Source: Paenibacillaceae bacterium
GTDB taxonomy: Bacteria; Bacillota; Clostridia; Lachnospirales; Lachnospiraceae
Reading direction: 5' to 3'
Length of the DNA stretch: 49,015 nucleotides
Assembly (NCBI GenBank): GCA_015057775.1
Contig: SVDT01000004.1
Coordinates: forward strand, 1-49,015
Below the pieces are notes generated by a model that was given only the letters and a program-made list of their open reading frames with translations, was not told the origin of the DNA and searched no databases. Shown here in pieces: positions 9,637 through 17,842 of the stretch; positions within the stretch are counted from its first letter, which is position 1; the number at the start of each line of letters is the position of its first letter. A program made the translations under genes and the position numbers.

Positions 9637-9680
9637 AAAAGACCTCATTTTCCAATTATCTGGGAATGAGGTCTTTTAAG
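9637..9680. terminator. Bidirectional Rho-independent terminator
   Basis: AAAAGACCTCATT pairs with AATGAGGTCTTTT, with A and T runs on both sides. It serves glcK from the left and the ABC permease gene from the right. Confidence 0.9.
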
Positions 9681-9700
9681 ATAAAAGTAGCTTCATACTA

Positions 9701-10558
9701 TTATTGAATTCTTTTTGATAGATTAATGATTGACAGACCATAAAATAAAGTGGCTGTGAAGACCAGAATGAGGATACTGAGCCACCACGGGACAACAGAG
9801 TTACCAAAGTGGAAGGTAACTCCCATATACTCTTTAAATTCATTTAGATGATTTGCTGGTATTTCTGAAAATGAAGCCTCCATGGCCTCTTTCATAAGTA
9901 CCTGGCGTAAGAGTGAAGCAGCGTGGGATACAGGAAATAATTTTATGACAAATTGTACGGATTTGGGCAGGGCTCCTATGGGGAGATAAATACCTGTTAA
10001 AAATCCAATTGTAGTCCCTATTATTGTGCTGGCAGTACTGAATGCGCTGTGGCTTTTGAAAAAGGAAACAATAAAACAGACAATAGAAGTATTTGTTGCT
10101 GTTGTGAAAATCACAAGTAATATGACTTTTAAAAGCCCAATAAACGTCATCCACTGCCCTCCACGTAATACTATATATATTTCAGATACAAAAACCGTAA
10201 TAATCGATAATATTACACCTATTAAAAATGCACTGCCAATATATCCAATTGTAATCTGGCTGCTTTTAATTGGAGCAGAGTAAAAATCCTTGTTAATTTT
10301 ACGGACTTTATCGTCAATCATAATGCCAAATGCACCCATAGTTGTTGTGATAGACGCGACTGCAAGAAGGCCTGCTAAAAGCCAGGTATTCATTAAATAA
10401 TTGGTGCCTTTTATATTCTGCATGGAGTCATCCAGCCACACATCGCCTAAAAACACTGCGTATAATGCGATAATGATAAAAATAGCAAGCAGGGAAAATA
10501 ATACTGCGCTTCTATCGCGAAAAAAGATTTTTAAGTTCCGCTTGATTAAAATATTCAT
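9701..10558 (-). CDS. ABC-2 type exporter permease
   Basis: Membrane subunit of 285 residues with about six hydrophobic segments (for example SAVLFSLLAIFIIIALYAVF near the N-terminus and WLSILILVFTATLFYGLSII at the C-terminus). It has the ABC-2 signature region ending in the IYLPIGALPKSVQFVIKLFPVSHAASLLR segment. It overlaps the ATP-binding gene by 4 bases, so the two make one transporter. The context of a LytTR regulator and DUF3021 protein is typical of small exporters for peptides, bacteriocins or other toxic compounds, so export or self-protection is the likely job. The substrate cannot be read from the sequence. Confidence 0.9.
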   Translation of the reverse strand: MNILIKRNLKIFFRDRSAVLFSLLAIFIIIALYAVFLGDVWLDDSMQNIKGTNYLMNTWLLAGLLAVASITTTMGAFGIMIDDKVRKINKDFYSAPIKSSQITIGYIGSAFLIGVILSIITVFVSEIYIVLRGGQWMTFIGLLKVILLVIFTTATNTSIVCFIVSFFKSHSAFSTASTIIGTTIGFLTGIYLPIGALPKSVQFVIKLFPVSHAASLLRQVLMKEAMEASFSEIPANHLNEFKEYMGVTFHFGNSVVPWWLSILILVFTATLFYGLSIINLSKRIQ

Positions 10559-11469
10559 TTCCTTAAATCCCTCCCCATAATACCAATAAAAGCATCATCC
10601 ATAGTACCTTGTAGAACCTGAAAACTGCTGATGCAGGATTTGCATTTTTCCAATACAGGCAAGGCTTTCATAGTATCAGGCAGATTTATAATAAACTCAC
10701 CTGCTGAAATGGTAAAATTAAGCTTAAAATCCAACAGGATCTGACGTAATGCGTATTCATTTGATACGGAAAGCCTTAAACAATCGGTGGCATACTTTGA
10801 TTTTAATTCAACAGGCGTCCCCTTTGCTGCGATTTCTCCGTGGTCCAGTACAATTACATAGTCCGATTCGGCAGCTTCTTCCATGTAGTGGGTTGTAAGA
10901 AATACTGTCATTCCTGTTTTTTTCTGAAGCAGTTTAATTGAATTCCAAATGCTTTTTCGTGTTTGCGGATCCAGGCCGGTTGTGGGTTCATCGAGAAAAA
11001 GGATTTTAGGTGTATTAATCAGTGCCCGACCAATATCCGCTCTTCGCCGCTGTCCTCCTGAAAGCTTACAATAGGGTTGATCAATAAATTCATTTAATTC
11101 GGTTATCTGAGCAGCCTCGTAGACGGATTTCTGAATCAATGATCTGTCCGACTGATAGAATTCCGCCCTTATGAGGAGGTTTTCCCGTACAGTAAGCAAC
11201 GGATCCAGTACGTTGTCCTGGAAAACCACACCAATTATACTTCTTATAGATTGTCTGTCATGGCAAAGATTAAGTCCGTCTATGGTAACTTCACCGCCGT
11301 CAAAATTCATTAATGTGCACAAGATGTCAATGGTCGTTGATTTACCGGCACCGTTACTACCTAGAAATGAAAAAAGTTTTCCTCGCTCAACATAAAAATT
11401 AATATTATTCACAGCACATAGATTTGAGTAATTTTTTTGTAAATTTGATACTTCAATAATTTTATCCAT
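10555..11469 (-). CDS. ABC exporter ATP-binding protein
   Basis: ATPase subunit of 304 residues that powers the adjacent permease. Walker A GSNGAGKST is at residues 37-45. The Q-loop is at VVFQDNVLD, the signature LSGGQRRR near residue 137, and Walker B plus D-loop ILFLDEPTTGLD near 157-168. The H-loop is TTHYMEEA, and the C-terminal extension of about 85 residues is usual for DrrA/CcmA-like exporters. The ATG has an AGAGGTGA ribosome binding site. Its promoter lies directly upstream with three regulator-type repeats, separate from the regulator operon. Confidence 0.94.
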   Translation of the reverse strand: MDKIIEVSNLQKNYSNLCAVNNINFYVERGKLFSFLGSNGAGKSTTIDILCTLMNFDGGEVTIDGLNLCHDRQSIRSIIGVVFQDNVLDPLLTVRENLLIRAEFYQSDRSLIQKSVYEAAQITELNEFIDQPYCKLSGGQRRRADIGRALINTPKILFLDEPTTGLDPQTRKSIWNSIKLLQKKTGMTVFLTTHYMEEAAESDYVIVLDHGEIAAKGTPVELKSKYATDCLRLSVSNEYALRQILLDFKLNFTISAGEFIINLPDTMKALPVLEKCKSCISSFQVLQGTMDDAFIGIMGRDLRK

Positions 11470-11493
11470 TTTTAGTCACCTCTCTTGGTAATC

Positions 11494-11522
11494 ACTGTAC
11501 CAGAACAATGAAGTGCCGGCAA
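11494..11522 (-). promoter_or_regulatory. Promoter of the ABC exporter operon
   Basis: On the minus strand, -35 TTGCCG (11522-11517), a 17-bp spacer and -10 TACAGT (11499-11494) with TG one base upstream of the -10. The weak -35 fits an activator-dependent promoter. Confidence 0.6.
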
Positions 11523-11532
11523 TGGGTCTAAA

Positions 11533-11590
11533 GGTATGCTGTGAATAGTAAAAGGTAAGTTGTAAAAAAAAGATGGTAAGCTGTAAATAG
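11533..11590 (-). promoter_or_regulatory. Three direct repeats at 21-bp spacing, probable LytTR binding array
   Basis: On the + strand the copies begin at 11533, 11554 and 11575 and read GGTATGCTGTGAATAG, GGTAAGTTGTAAAAAA and GGTAAGCTGTAAATAG. The period is exactly two helical turns, so all copies face the same side of the DNA. LytTR proteins such as AgrA bind direct repeats with similar geometry. The array ends 10 bp upstream of the -35 of the exporter promoter. Binding by the regulator encoded at 12060-12494 is an inference from position. Confidence 0.65.
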
Positions 11591-11605
11591 CCTGCCATCT
11601 TTATC
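11564..11605 (-). terminator. Terminator of the lytTR-DUF3021 operon
   Basis: On the minus strand AAAGATGG pairs with CCATCTTT around an 18-base loop, followed by eight T. The hairpin overlaps the third copy of the regulatory repeat. Confidence 0.75.
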
Positions 11606-11613
11606 GTGATATT

Positions 11614-12048
11614 CTATTGTGAACGGTAACGCTCTCTAAGTCGATGATTTAGCTTGTCTGCTAATTTTTTATCTTGATATTTGCAAATTATATAAACCAT
11701 AATATATACGAAAAGAAAAAGCAAAACGAATGTCAGCACTTCTTTGGTGTGGTTAATACTGATCCAGTCCCAAAGGCAGGCAAAATACAAAACTACGGAT
11801 AAAAGTACTGGCAGGTGTATTGACTTACGAATGTACATCTGCTTTTTACTGAGTTCCTTGCTTGAGTAAAAAAGGAGATATGGAAGATCGCTGACAAAAG
11901 CCATCACTAGTATTCCGCCAATGTCATGCAGGGAAAAGCTGGCATCTGGATAAAATACCAGGCAAAATACGTACATAGAAGTAATAATCCCTGTTACTAT
12001 AATGAAGAAGGAACGAAACATTGTTTTTATCAAATTTTCTATATTCAT
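11614..12048 (-). CDS. DUF3021-family membrane protein
   Basis: Small integral membrane protein of 144 residues with four hydrophobic segments (about residues 12-30, 40-58, 74-92 and 102-122) and a basic C-terminal tail ending RLRERYRSQ. Size and layout match DUF3021, which is encoded next to LytTR regulators in many Firmicutes. By analogy with the membrane partners in streptococcal LytTR regulatory systems (HdrRM, BrsRM), it may hold the regulator inactive at the membrane; this is an inference. The ATG has an AGGAGG site, and the gene follows the regulator after 11 bases. Confidence 0.88.
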   Translation of the reverse strand: MNIENLIKTMFRSFFIIVTGIITSMYVFCLVFYPDASFSLHDIGGILVMAFVSDLPYLLFYSSKELSKKQMYIRKSIHLPVLLSVVLYFACLWDWISINHTKEVLTFVLLFLFVYIMVYIICKYQDKKLADKLNHRLRERYRSQ

Positions 12049-12059
12049 GCTGACGCCTC

Positions 12060-12494
12060 CTATATTCCGAGAATTCTCTTTAAATCGCTTACATACTGCC
12101 GGGAAATAATAACTTTTTCGTTATTGGAAAGAGTCGCTTCAAAGCGTCCGCTCAGCGCAGGACTTAGCGTTTTGATTTTACTTAAATTAAGCAGTATCGA
12201 TTTTGATACCCGAAGAAAGTCACTTTTTAAAAGTAGGCTTTCTAATTCATATAATTTTTGTTTTGATTCAAGCACCTTATCTTTGCAATATAGGAAAGTT
12301 TTATTATCAACAACTTCAATGTAATAGATCTCTTTCGGTTGAAGACGGTGAATATTAGTTCCATCGTAAGCAATAAGTGCATCATGTAATTTAATCATAG
12401 CCAGTAGATGAATCAACTCGTCAGTCATCTCCCGGCATTTAATAATTATTTGGTCTTCTTCCCCGTCTTGTGATTCCTCAATGACAATTTTCAA
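12060..12494 (-). CDS. LytTR-family DNA-binding regulator
   Basis: A 144-residue protein with a short N-terminal region and a C-terminal LytTR DNA-binding domain (about residues 45-144; IYYIEVVDNKTFLYCKD, a central FLRVSKSILLNLSKI and SNNEKVIISRQYVSDLK). There is no receiver domain, so it is not a classical response regulator. It starts at TTG with an AGGTGA site upstream; no in-frame ATG is available without losing the N-terminus. It is co-transcribed with the DUF3021 gene and probably acts on the 21-bp-spaced repeats before the ABC exporter genes. Confidence 0.92.
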   Translation of the reverse strand: MKIVIEESQDGEEDQIIIKCREMTDELIHLLAMIKLHDALIAYDGTNIHRLQPKEIYYIEVVDNKTFLYCKDKVLESKQKLYELESLLLKSDFLRVSKSILLNLSKIKTLSPALSGRFEATLSNNEKVIISRQYVSDLKRILGI

Positions 12495-12900
12495 CTTATT
12501 TCACCTGCCTGCAGATTTAGAATATAATAATTTATTGTAGCATAAAGGCATTGGTATTACTATCGTAATTACAATAACACTCCATATAATGGAATTACTT
12601 TTGATTATCATTATTTGCCCTGAGAGGGAAATGTTCTCACCAAGAGCATGTTAACAGCAGTCATCGCTTATTTACAATTTACTAAATTATGATATAATGG
12701 GAATACTTCACAAAGAATAAAACCTTGTAAAATGAGGAGACCCCGGCTGCCAGGCAGTCGGGGCAATTATGAAAAATCTATGTGCAATTTGACTATTTAA
12801 GCGTTTTTGTTTGTTTGATTTCTATACAATTAGTATAAAAAATACATGTGAACACAATATGAACGCTGTGTAAACAGATTATGAAATAAAGGAGGAACGC
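12495..12900 (+). promoter_or_regulatory. Divergent regulatory region with two ppaC promoters and a leader hairpin
   Basis: This 406-base gap holds no gene. P1 is TTTACA (12671-12676), 16 bp, TATAAT (12693-12698). P2 is TTGTTT (12811-12816), 17 bp, TATAAA (12834-12839). Between them CCCCGGCTGCC pairs with GGCAGTCGGGG (12741-12763), with no T-run behind it. Near 12557 an ATTAC-N4-GTAAT inverted repeat lies upstream of the lytTR gene on the other side. No riboswitch class I know fits. Confidence 0.5.
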
Positions 12901-14571
12901 ATGGAAGAGAACCGTAGAAACAGGAAAACAATTGTAATTGGACATAAAAATCCGGATACAGATTCCATTTGTTCAGCTGTCTGTTATGCCAATTTAAAAA
13001 GGCTGCTGACAAAGGAAGACTATCAACCGGGAAGAGCTGGGCGGGTGAATGAAGAAACCCAGTTCGTACTTAATTATTTTGGAGTTGAGCCTCCGGAGCT
13101 GATTGAGAATGTAAAGACCCAGGTACTGGATATTGAGATAAGGGAGACCAGAGGGGTAAAGAAAAACCTTTCTTTGAAAAATGCCTGGAATTTAATGCAG
13201 GAGGCCAATGCTGTGACCATTCCTGCTGTGACTGACGATGGAATGCTAGAGGGGCTTATTACAGTAGGTGATATTGCCAAGTCCTATATGAATGTGTATG
13301 ACAGCAGTATTTTATCAAAAGCCAATACCCAGTATGCCAACATTGTGGAGACTTTAGAAGGAAACATGGTGGTTGGTGATGTCAGCGATTATTTTAATAA
13401 CGGAAAAGTTTTAATTGCTGCAGCCAATCCTGACATGATGGAATATTATATTGCCAAAGGTGATCTGGTTATTTTAGGAAACCGCTATGAATCCCAGCTG
13501 TGTGCCATTGAGATGGAAGCAGCCTGCATTATTGTCTGTGAAGGTGCTGCAGTATCCATGACCATAAAGAAGCTTGCCCAGGAGCGTGGGTGTGCAGTTA
13601 TGACAACTCCGTATGATACTTACACAGCTGCCCGTCTGGTAAATCAGAGTATTCCCATCAGTTATTTTATGAAAACAGACGGACTGATTACCTTCGAGGT
13701 AGAGGATTATATTGACGATATTAAGGATGTAATGGCCAGCAAACGCCACCGCGATTTCCCTGTTCTTGATAAGAATGGAAAATACAAAGGTATGATATCC
13801 CGTAGAAACCTTCTTGGCGCCAAAGGAAAGCGTCTGATTCTGGTTGACCATAATGAGCGGTCCCAGGCAGTTGAGGGAATGGAAAGTGCTGAGGTGCTGG
13901 AGATTATCGATCACCACAGACTTGGAACTGTGGAAACCATAGCCCCGGTATTCTTCCGCAACCAGCCAGTTGGATGTACGGCTACGATTATATACCAGAT
14001 GTATCAGGAAAATCACGTGGAGATAGAACCCAAGATTGCCGGTTTATTATGCAGCGCCATCATTTCCGACACGCTGCTGTTTCGGTCTCCTACCTGCACA
14101 GAGGCAGATAAGAGGGCGGCTCTTAATCTTGCAGACATTGCAGGGATTGAGGTGGAAAAATACGCTTCATCCATGTTTGCAGCAGGAAGCAATTTAAAAG
14201 GGAAAACAGACGGAGAGATCTTCTATCAGGACTTTAAGAAGTTTACATTTGGAAAGGTGAACTTTGGAGTAGGACAGATCAGCTCCTTAAACCCCAAGGA
14301 ACTGGATGAATTAAAAGAGAGAATGCTTCCTTATATGAAAAAGGCCAGAGAGGAGCATGGGGTAGATATGATGTTCTTCATGCTGACCAATATCCTTACA
14401 GAATCCACGGTACTTCTTTGTGAGGGACAGGGTGCGAAACAACTGATTGCAACTGCATTCCGTGCAGAGGACTCCACAGACAGCAGTGAAGATCATCTGG
14501 TAAGTCTTCCTGGTGTTGTATCCAGGAAAAAGCAGTTGATTCCTGGTATTATGCTTGCAGTGCAAGAATAG
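12901..14571 (+). CDS. ppaC: Manganese-dependent inorganic pyrophosphatase with CBS and DRTGG domains
   Basis: Cytosolic family II enzyme that hydrolyses pyrophosphate to phosphate and so drives biosynthetic reactions. It has 556 residues against about 310 for the plain enzyme because a regulatory insert (CBS pair with a DRTGG domain, about residues 65-300) splits the DHH core. Metal-binding signatures are GHKNPDTDS (H15, D19, D21), VDHNE near 316 and DHH at 337-339. The DHHA2-type C-terminal substrate domain follows, with SRRNLLGAKGKR near its junction. CBS forms are regulated by adenine nucleotides and diadenosine polyphosphates. The ATG has an AAGGAGG site. Confidence 0.95.
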   Translation: MEENRRNRKTIVIGHKNPDTDSICSAVCYANLKRLLTKEDYQPGRAGRVNEETQFVLNYFGVEPPELIENVKTQVLDIEIRETRGVKKNLSLKNAWNLMQEANAVTIPAVTDDGMLEGLITVGDIAKSYMNVYDSSILSKANTQYANIVETLEGNMVVGDVSDYFNNGKVLIAAANPDMMEYYIAKGDLVILGNRYESQLCAIEMEAACIIVCEGAAVSMTIKKLAQERGCAVMTTPYDTYTAARLVNQSIPISYFMKTDGLITFEVEDYIDDIKDVMASKRHRDFPVLDKNGKYKGMISRRNLLGAKGKRLILVDHNERSQAVEGMESAEVLEIIDHHRLGTVETIAPVFFRNQPVGCTATIIYQMYQENHVEIEPKIAGLLCSAIISDTLLFRSPTCTEADKRAALNLADIAGIEVEKYASSMFAAGSNLKGKTDGEIFYQDFKKFTFGKVNFGVGQISSLNPKELDELKERMLPYMKKAREEHGVDMMFFMLTNILTESTVLLCEGQGAKQLIATAFRAEDSTDSSEDHLVSLPGVVSRKKQLIPGIMLAVQE

Positions 14572-14586
14572 AGGGAGGCAGGAATC

Positions 14587-15225
14587 ATGAAAGATAAGAA
14601 TAACAGAGAGTCCGGGCAGGCAAAGCCATCCGGCAAGATAGACTGGAAGCCTGGAAATATGCTTTATCCAGTACCTGCAGTTATGGTGAGCTGTATGCGG
14701 CAGGGAGAAAAGCCCAATATCATTACGATAGCCTGGGCCGGGACGATCTGTTCTTCTCCTGCCATGCTGTCCATTTCCATCAGGCGGGAGCGCTACTCCT
14801 ATAATATTATTAAGGAAACCCGCGAGTTTGCTTTAAATCTGGTGACTGCCGATTTGGTACGGGCAGCAGATTACTGCGGTGTGAAATCTGGTAGGGACGT
14901 GGATAAATTTGCGGATATGAAATTAACCCCCTGTTCTTTAACAAATATAGGAGTGCCGGGAATCGCAGAAAGCCCGGTGATTCTCTCCTGTAAAGTTACA
15001 GAGATCAAGCCTCTTGGAAGTCATGATCTTTTTCTCGCTGAGGTAGTAGGCGTAACGGTAGACAACCGGTATATGGATGAGCAGAACAAATTTCATCTGA
15101 ATCAGTCCAAACTGATTACTTATTCCCATGGAGAATATTTTGAGCTTGGAAAAAAGGTGGGCACTTTTGGCTATTCAGTAAGAAAATCGGATAAGAAGTC
15201 AAAGGACAGGAGGAAAAGGAAATGA
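14587..15225 (+). CDS. Flavin reductase-like (FMN-binding split barrel) protein
   Basis: A protein of 212 residues with the flavoredoxin / flavin-reductase fold: NMLYPVPAVMVSC near residue 24, ITIAWAGTICSSPAMLSISIR (the FMN-binding stretch), FALNLVTADLV, and the conserved LITYSHGEYFELGKKVGTFGYS near the end. Residues after about 200 are a lysine- and arginine-rich tail (KKSKDRRKRK). Such proteins bind FMN and reduce it with NAD(P)H or transfer electrons; the partner is unknown. It follows ppaC by 15 bases and overlaps the next gene by 4 bases, so all three are likely one operon. Confidence 0.88.
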   Translation: MKDKNNRESGQAKPSGKIDWKPGNMLYPVPAVMVSCMRQGEKPNIITIAWAGTICSSPAMLSISIRRERYSYNIIKETREFALNLVTADLVRAADYCGVKSGRDVDKFADMKLTPCSLTNIGVPGIAESPVILSCKVTEIKPLGSHDLFLAEVVGVTVDNRYMDEQNKFHLNQSKLITYSHGEYFELGKKVGTFGYSVRKSDKKSKDRRKRK

Positions 15226-15755
15226 GAAGAAACCAGAATCTTGACAACATTACCTTAATTGGAATGCCGGCCTCAGGAAAGAGTACAGTAGGAGTTCTTT
15301 TAGCAAAGCGCCTGGGCTATTCCTTTGTTGATGTGGATATCGTAATCCAGGAACAGGAGGGAAGGCTGTTAAAAGAGATCATTGCTGAGGAGGGACAAGA
15401 GGGCTTTCTTCATGTGGAGAACAGAGTGAATGCAGAGCTTTCCGTTCATAACAGTGTCATTGCCCCTGGTGGAAGTGTGATCTACGGAAAGGAAGCCATG
15501 GAACATCTTAAAAATATCAGTACAGTGGTTTATTTAAAACTTAGTTATGAAGCAGTAGAGGAACGGCTTGGTAATTTAACGGATCGTGGAGTTGTGCTGA
15601 AAGATGGAATGACACTAAAGGATTTGTACGAAGAGCGGATTCCTTATTATGAAAAGTACGCGGATATCACCGTTGATGAGACCGGAATTGATGCCGGCGG
15701 TATCGTTGATGTACTTAGAGGTATATTGGAAGAGCGTTTCGGATTGGAAACATAA
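15222..15755 (+). CDS. Shikimate kinase-like protein with altered substrate site
   Basis: P-loop kinase of 177 residues with the shikimate kinase fold. Walker A is GMPASGKST (residues 13-21), followed by the DVD acidic pair and the lid region TDRG. The terminal ERIPYYEKYADITVD segment carries a conserved arginine. Two substrate-site motifs differ from AroK. The usual FRxxE reads GFLHVE, so the shikimate-binding arginine is leucine, and the usual GGG reads PGGS. It may use a different small substrate, or tolerate the change. It has no aromatic-pathway neighbours. The ATGA overlap with the flavin reductase gene couples the two. Confidence 0.8.
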   Translation: MRRNQNLDNITLIGMPASGKSTVGVLLAKRLGYSFVDVDIVIQEQEGRLLKEIIAEEGQEGFLHVENRVNAELSVHNSVIAPGGSVIYGKEAMEHLKNISTVVYLKLSYEAVEERLGNLTDRGVVLKDGMTLKDLYEERIPYYEKYADITVDETGIDAGGIVDVLRGILEERFGLET

Positions 15756-15776
15756 TGGAAACATAAAGGAATGAAA

Positions 15777-15816
15777 GCAAGACGTTGAATTGATAAGATT
15801 CTGCGTCTTATTTTAT
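15777..15816 (+). terminator. Terminator after the shikimate kinase-like gene
   Basis: AAGACG pairs with CGTCTT over a 19-base loop, followed by a T-rich tract (TATTTTATTT). The stem is modest. Confidence 0.5.
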
Positions 15817-15948
15817 TTGTACCAGCATATTTATATAAAAAATGAGGTGATAATGTTAATATATTTAATTTATTAGTTTAAAATATTAAGTAAGTAATTC
15901 AAAAATTAACTTATTGATTTTATTATAAGCAATGGATATCGAAAACTA

Positions 15949-16041
15949 TTGACAAATATATAAAAATATCATAAAGTTATAGAAAATTAAGACTAAGGCG
16001 TCTGAACAGAAAATAATTCTGCCAGATGCCTTTATTTTTTT
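15949..16041 (+). promoter_or_regulatory. opp operon promoter followed by a terminator-like leader hairpin
   Basis: The promoter is TTGACA (15949-15954), 17 bp, TAAAGT (15972-15977). About 18 bases further on, AAGGCGTCTG (15995-16004) pairs with CAGATGCCTT (16023-16032), with an inner CAGAA/TTCTG stem, and runs into six T. This is a complete intrinsic terminator inside the leader, before the oppA ribosome binding site. The rest of the 314-base gap is AT-rich, with nothing else recognisable. Confidence 0.65.
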
Positions 16042-16069
16042 AAAATTAATTGCATTGGGAGGTAATTAA

Positions 16070-17752
16070 ATGAAGAAAGCCATGAAAAAAATGGTATCAC
16101 TGGGAATCTCCGGACTAATGGTCTGGTCTTTGGCCGCTTGTGGCAATTCCAAACCTGCGGCTCCAGTCTCAGGCACAACCCAGGCTGCGGCGGAAACGAA
16201 GGCGGCGGAAGCGGCAAAAGGGAATGCATTAAACGTACATATCGATGTGGAGGTTGCTTCCATGGACCCCCAGATAGCGACAGATGGAACATCATTCGAA
16301 GTAATTGCGGATACAACGGATGGACTCTATGAACTGGATGCAGACGGGAAACCGGTTCCCGCATTGGCGGAGAGTGTGGATAAGAGCGCAGATGGGCTGA
16401 CTCTTACCTATCATTTAAGGGATGCAAAGTGGTCTAATGGAACACCTGTTACAGCTAAGGATTTTGTATTTGCATGGAGAAGGGCAGTGAATCCTGTAAC
16501 GGCAAGTGAATACGCTTTTATTGTTGGAATCGCGGGCATTAAGAACGCAGATGCAGTTTCTTCTGGTGAAAAACCAATAGAAGAACTGGGAGTAACTGCG
16601 GTTGATGATAAGACACTGAAAGTAGAACTTGACGTACCGGTGCCATTTTTTGAATCTTTAATGGCTTTCCCAACCTTCTATCCCGTAAATGAAGAATTTT
16701 TCACCAAGTGTGGAGATCAGTATGCAAGTACACCGGATACACTGCTGTCAAACGGACCATTTAAGATTACCGCCTATGAGCCGGCAGCAACTACTATTAC
16801 TCTGGAGAAAAATCCGGATTACTGGGATGCAGGAAAGGTAAAACTTGATGGTATTAATTATCAGGTTATTAAGGATTCCCAGCAGGCAATGCTTGCATAT
16901 CAGAATGGAGATCTGGACTTAGTTACACTTTCTGGTGAGCAGGTGGAACAGTTCCAGGCAGATCCTGAATTTAAAAATATTATGGCAGGATATTTATGGT
17001 ATATGTCACCCAATACCAAAGTGGCAGGCCTTGAAAACCTTAATTTAAGAAAGGCATTGTCCCTTTGCTTTGACAAAGAGGCAGTTTGCAAAAATATTTT
17101 AAAAGATGGTTCAATTCCGGCATATTTTGCAGTACCAACCCTTCTTGCAACAGGTCCTGACGGAAAAGATTATAGAGAAGATGCAGGAAGCAACTACTTT
17201 AAGACAGATAAAGCGGAAGCTTTGAAATATTGGGAAGAGGCGAAAAAAGAACTGGGAGTTGAGAGCCTGACTTACACCATGATTGTGGAAGATACGGAAT
17301 CTGCCATTAATGTGGCACAGTTCCTTCAGTCAGAGATTCAGACCACGCTTCCGGGAATCACCATTAACTTAGAGCAGATGCCTAAGAAAAACCGTGTAGA
17401 GCGGATGCAGGAAGGTACTTTTGAACTTGGTCTTACCCGTTGGGGACCGGACTATGCGGATCCTATGACTTATCTTGACATGTGGATTACCGACAGCCCC
17501 AACAACTATGGCTTCTGGTCAAATGCTGAATATGATTCCATTATCCAGTCTGCTAAGAAAGGGGATCTTGCACTTGATCCTGCAGCAAGATGGAAAGCAT
17601 TAATTGGTGCAGAAAAGATTGTTTGTGACAATGCAGTGATTCTTCCGGTTTACCAGAAGGGAAATGCAGTAATGCAAAAAGCTGGTGTTGAAGGCGTGGA
17701 ATTCCACTCCATCGCGATCAACCGTTATTTTAAGAATACGACTAAGAAATAA
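16070..17752 (+). CDS. oppA: Peptide ABC transporter substrate-binding lipoprotein
   Basis: Extracellular receptor of an oligopeptide importer, 560 residues. The N-terminus is a lipoprotein signal peptide (MKKAMKK, a hydrophobic core and the lipobox LAAC with the lipidated cysteine at position 24), followed by an A/T/E-rich linker. The SBP_bac_5 family pattern is clear: SMDPQIATDGTSFEVI, GLYELDADGKPVPALAESV, TYHLRDAKWSNGTPVTAKDFVFAWRRAV and LSNGPFKITAYEP. Late in the protein come EQMPKKNRVERM and RWGPDYADPMTYL. The ribosome binding site GGGAGG lies just upstream. First gene of the oppABCDF operon. Confidence 0.95.
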   Translation: MKKAMKKMVSLGISGLMVWSLAACGNSKPAAPVSGTTQAAAETKAAEAAKGNALNVHIDVEVASMDPQIATDGTSFEVIADTTDGLYELDADGKPVPALAESVDKSADGLTLTYHLRDAKWSNGTPVTAKDFVFAWRRAVNPVTASEYAFIVGIAGIKNADAVSSGEKPIEELGVTAVDDKTLKVELDVPVPFFESLMAFPTFYPVNEEFFTKCGDQYASTPDTLLSNGPFKITAYEPAATTITLEKNPDYWDAGKVKLDGINYQVIKDSQQAMLAYQNGDLDLVTLSGEQVEQFQADPEFKNIMAGYLWYMSPNTKVAGLENLNLRKALSLCFDKEAVCKNILKDGSIPAYFAVPTLLATGPDGKDYREDAGSNYFKTDKAEALKYWEEAKKELGVESLTYTMIVEDTESAINVAQFLQSEIQTTLPGITINLEQMPKKNRVERMQEGTFELGLTRWGPDYADPMTYLDMWITDSPNNYGFWSNAEYDSIIQSAKKGDLALDPAARWKALIGAEKIVCDNAVILPVYQKGNAVMQKAGVEGVEFHSIAINRYFKNTTKK

Positions 17753-17774
17753 GACTTTGTAAGTTTTATATTCT

Positions 17775-17821
17775 GGCTGCCGGAGGGGTTACAGGTCCTG
17801 CCTGTTATTCCTCTGGCTGCT
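17775..17821 (+). other. Long imperfect hairpin between oppA and oppB
   Basis: GGCTGCCGGAGG-type arm pairs with CCTCTGGCTGC over about 20 bp with several G-U pairs and two mismatches. No T-run follows. Hairpins here usually protect the binding-protein transcript or cause partial termination, giving more oppA than permease; that role is inferred. Confidence 0.6.
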
Positions 17822-17842
17822 TAATTTGGGAGGGTAACGTTT

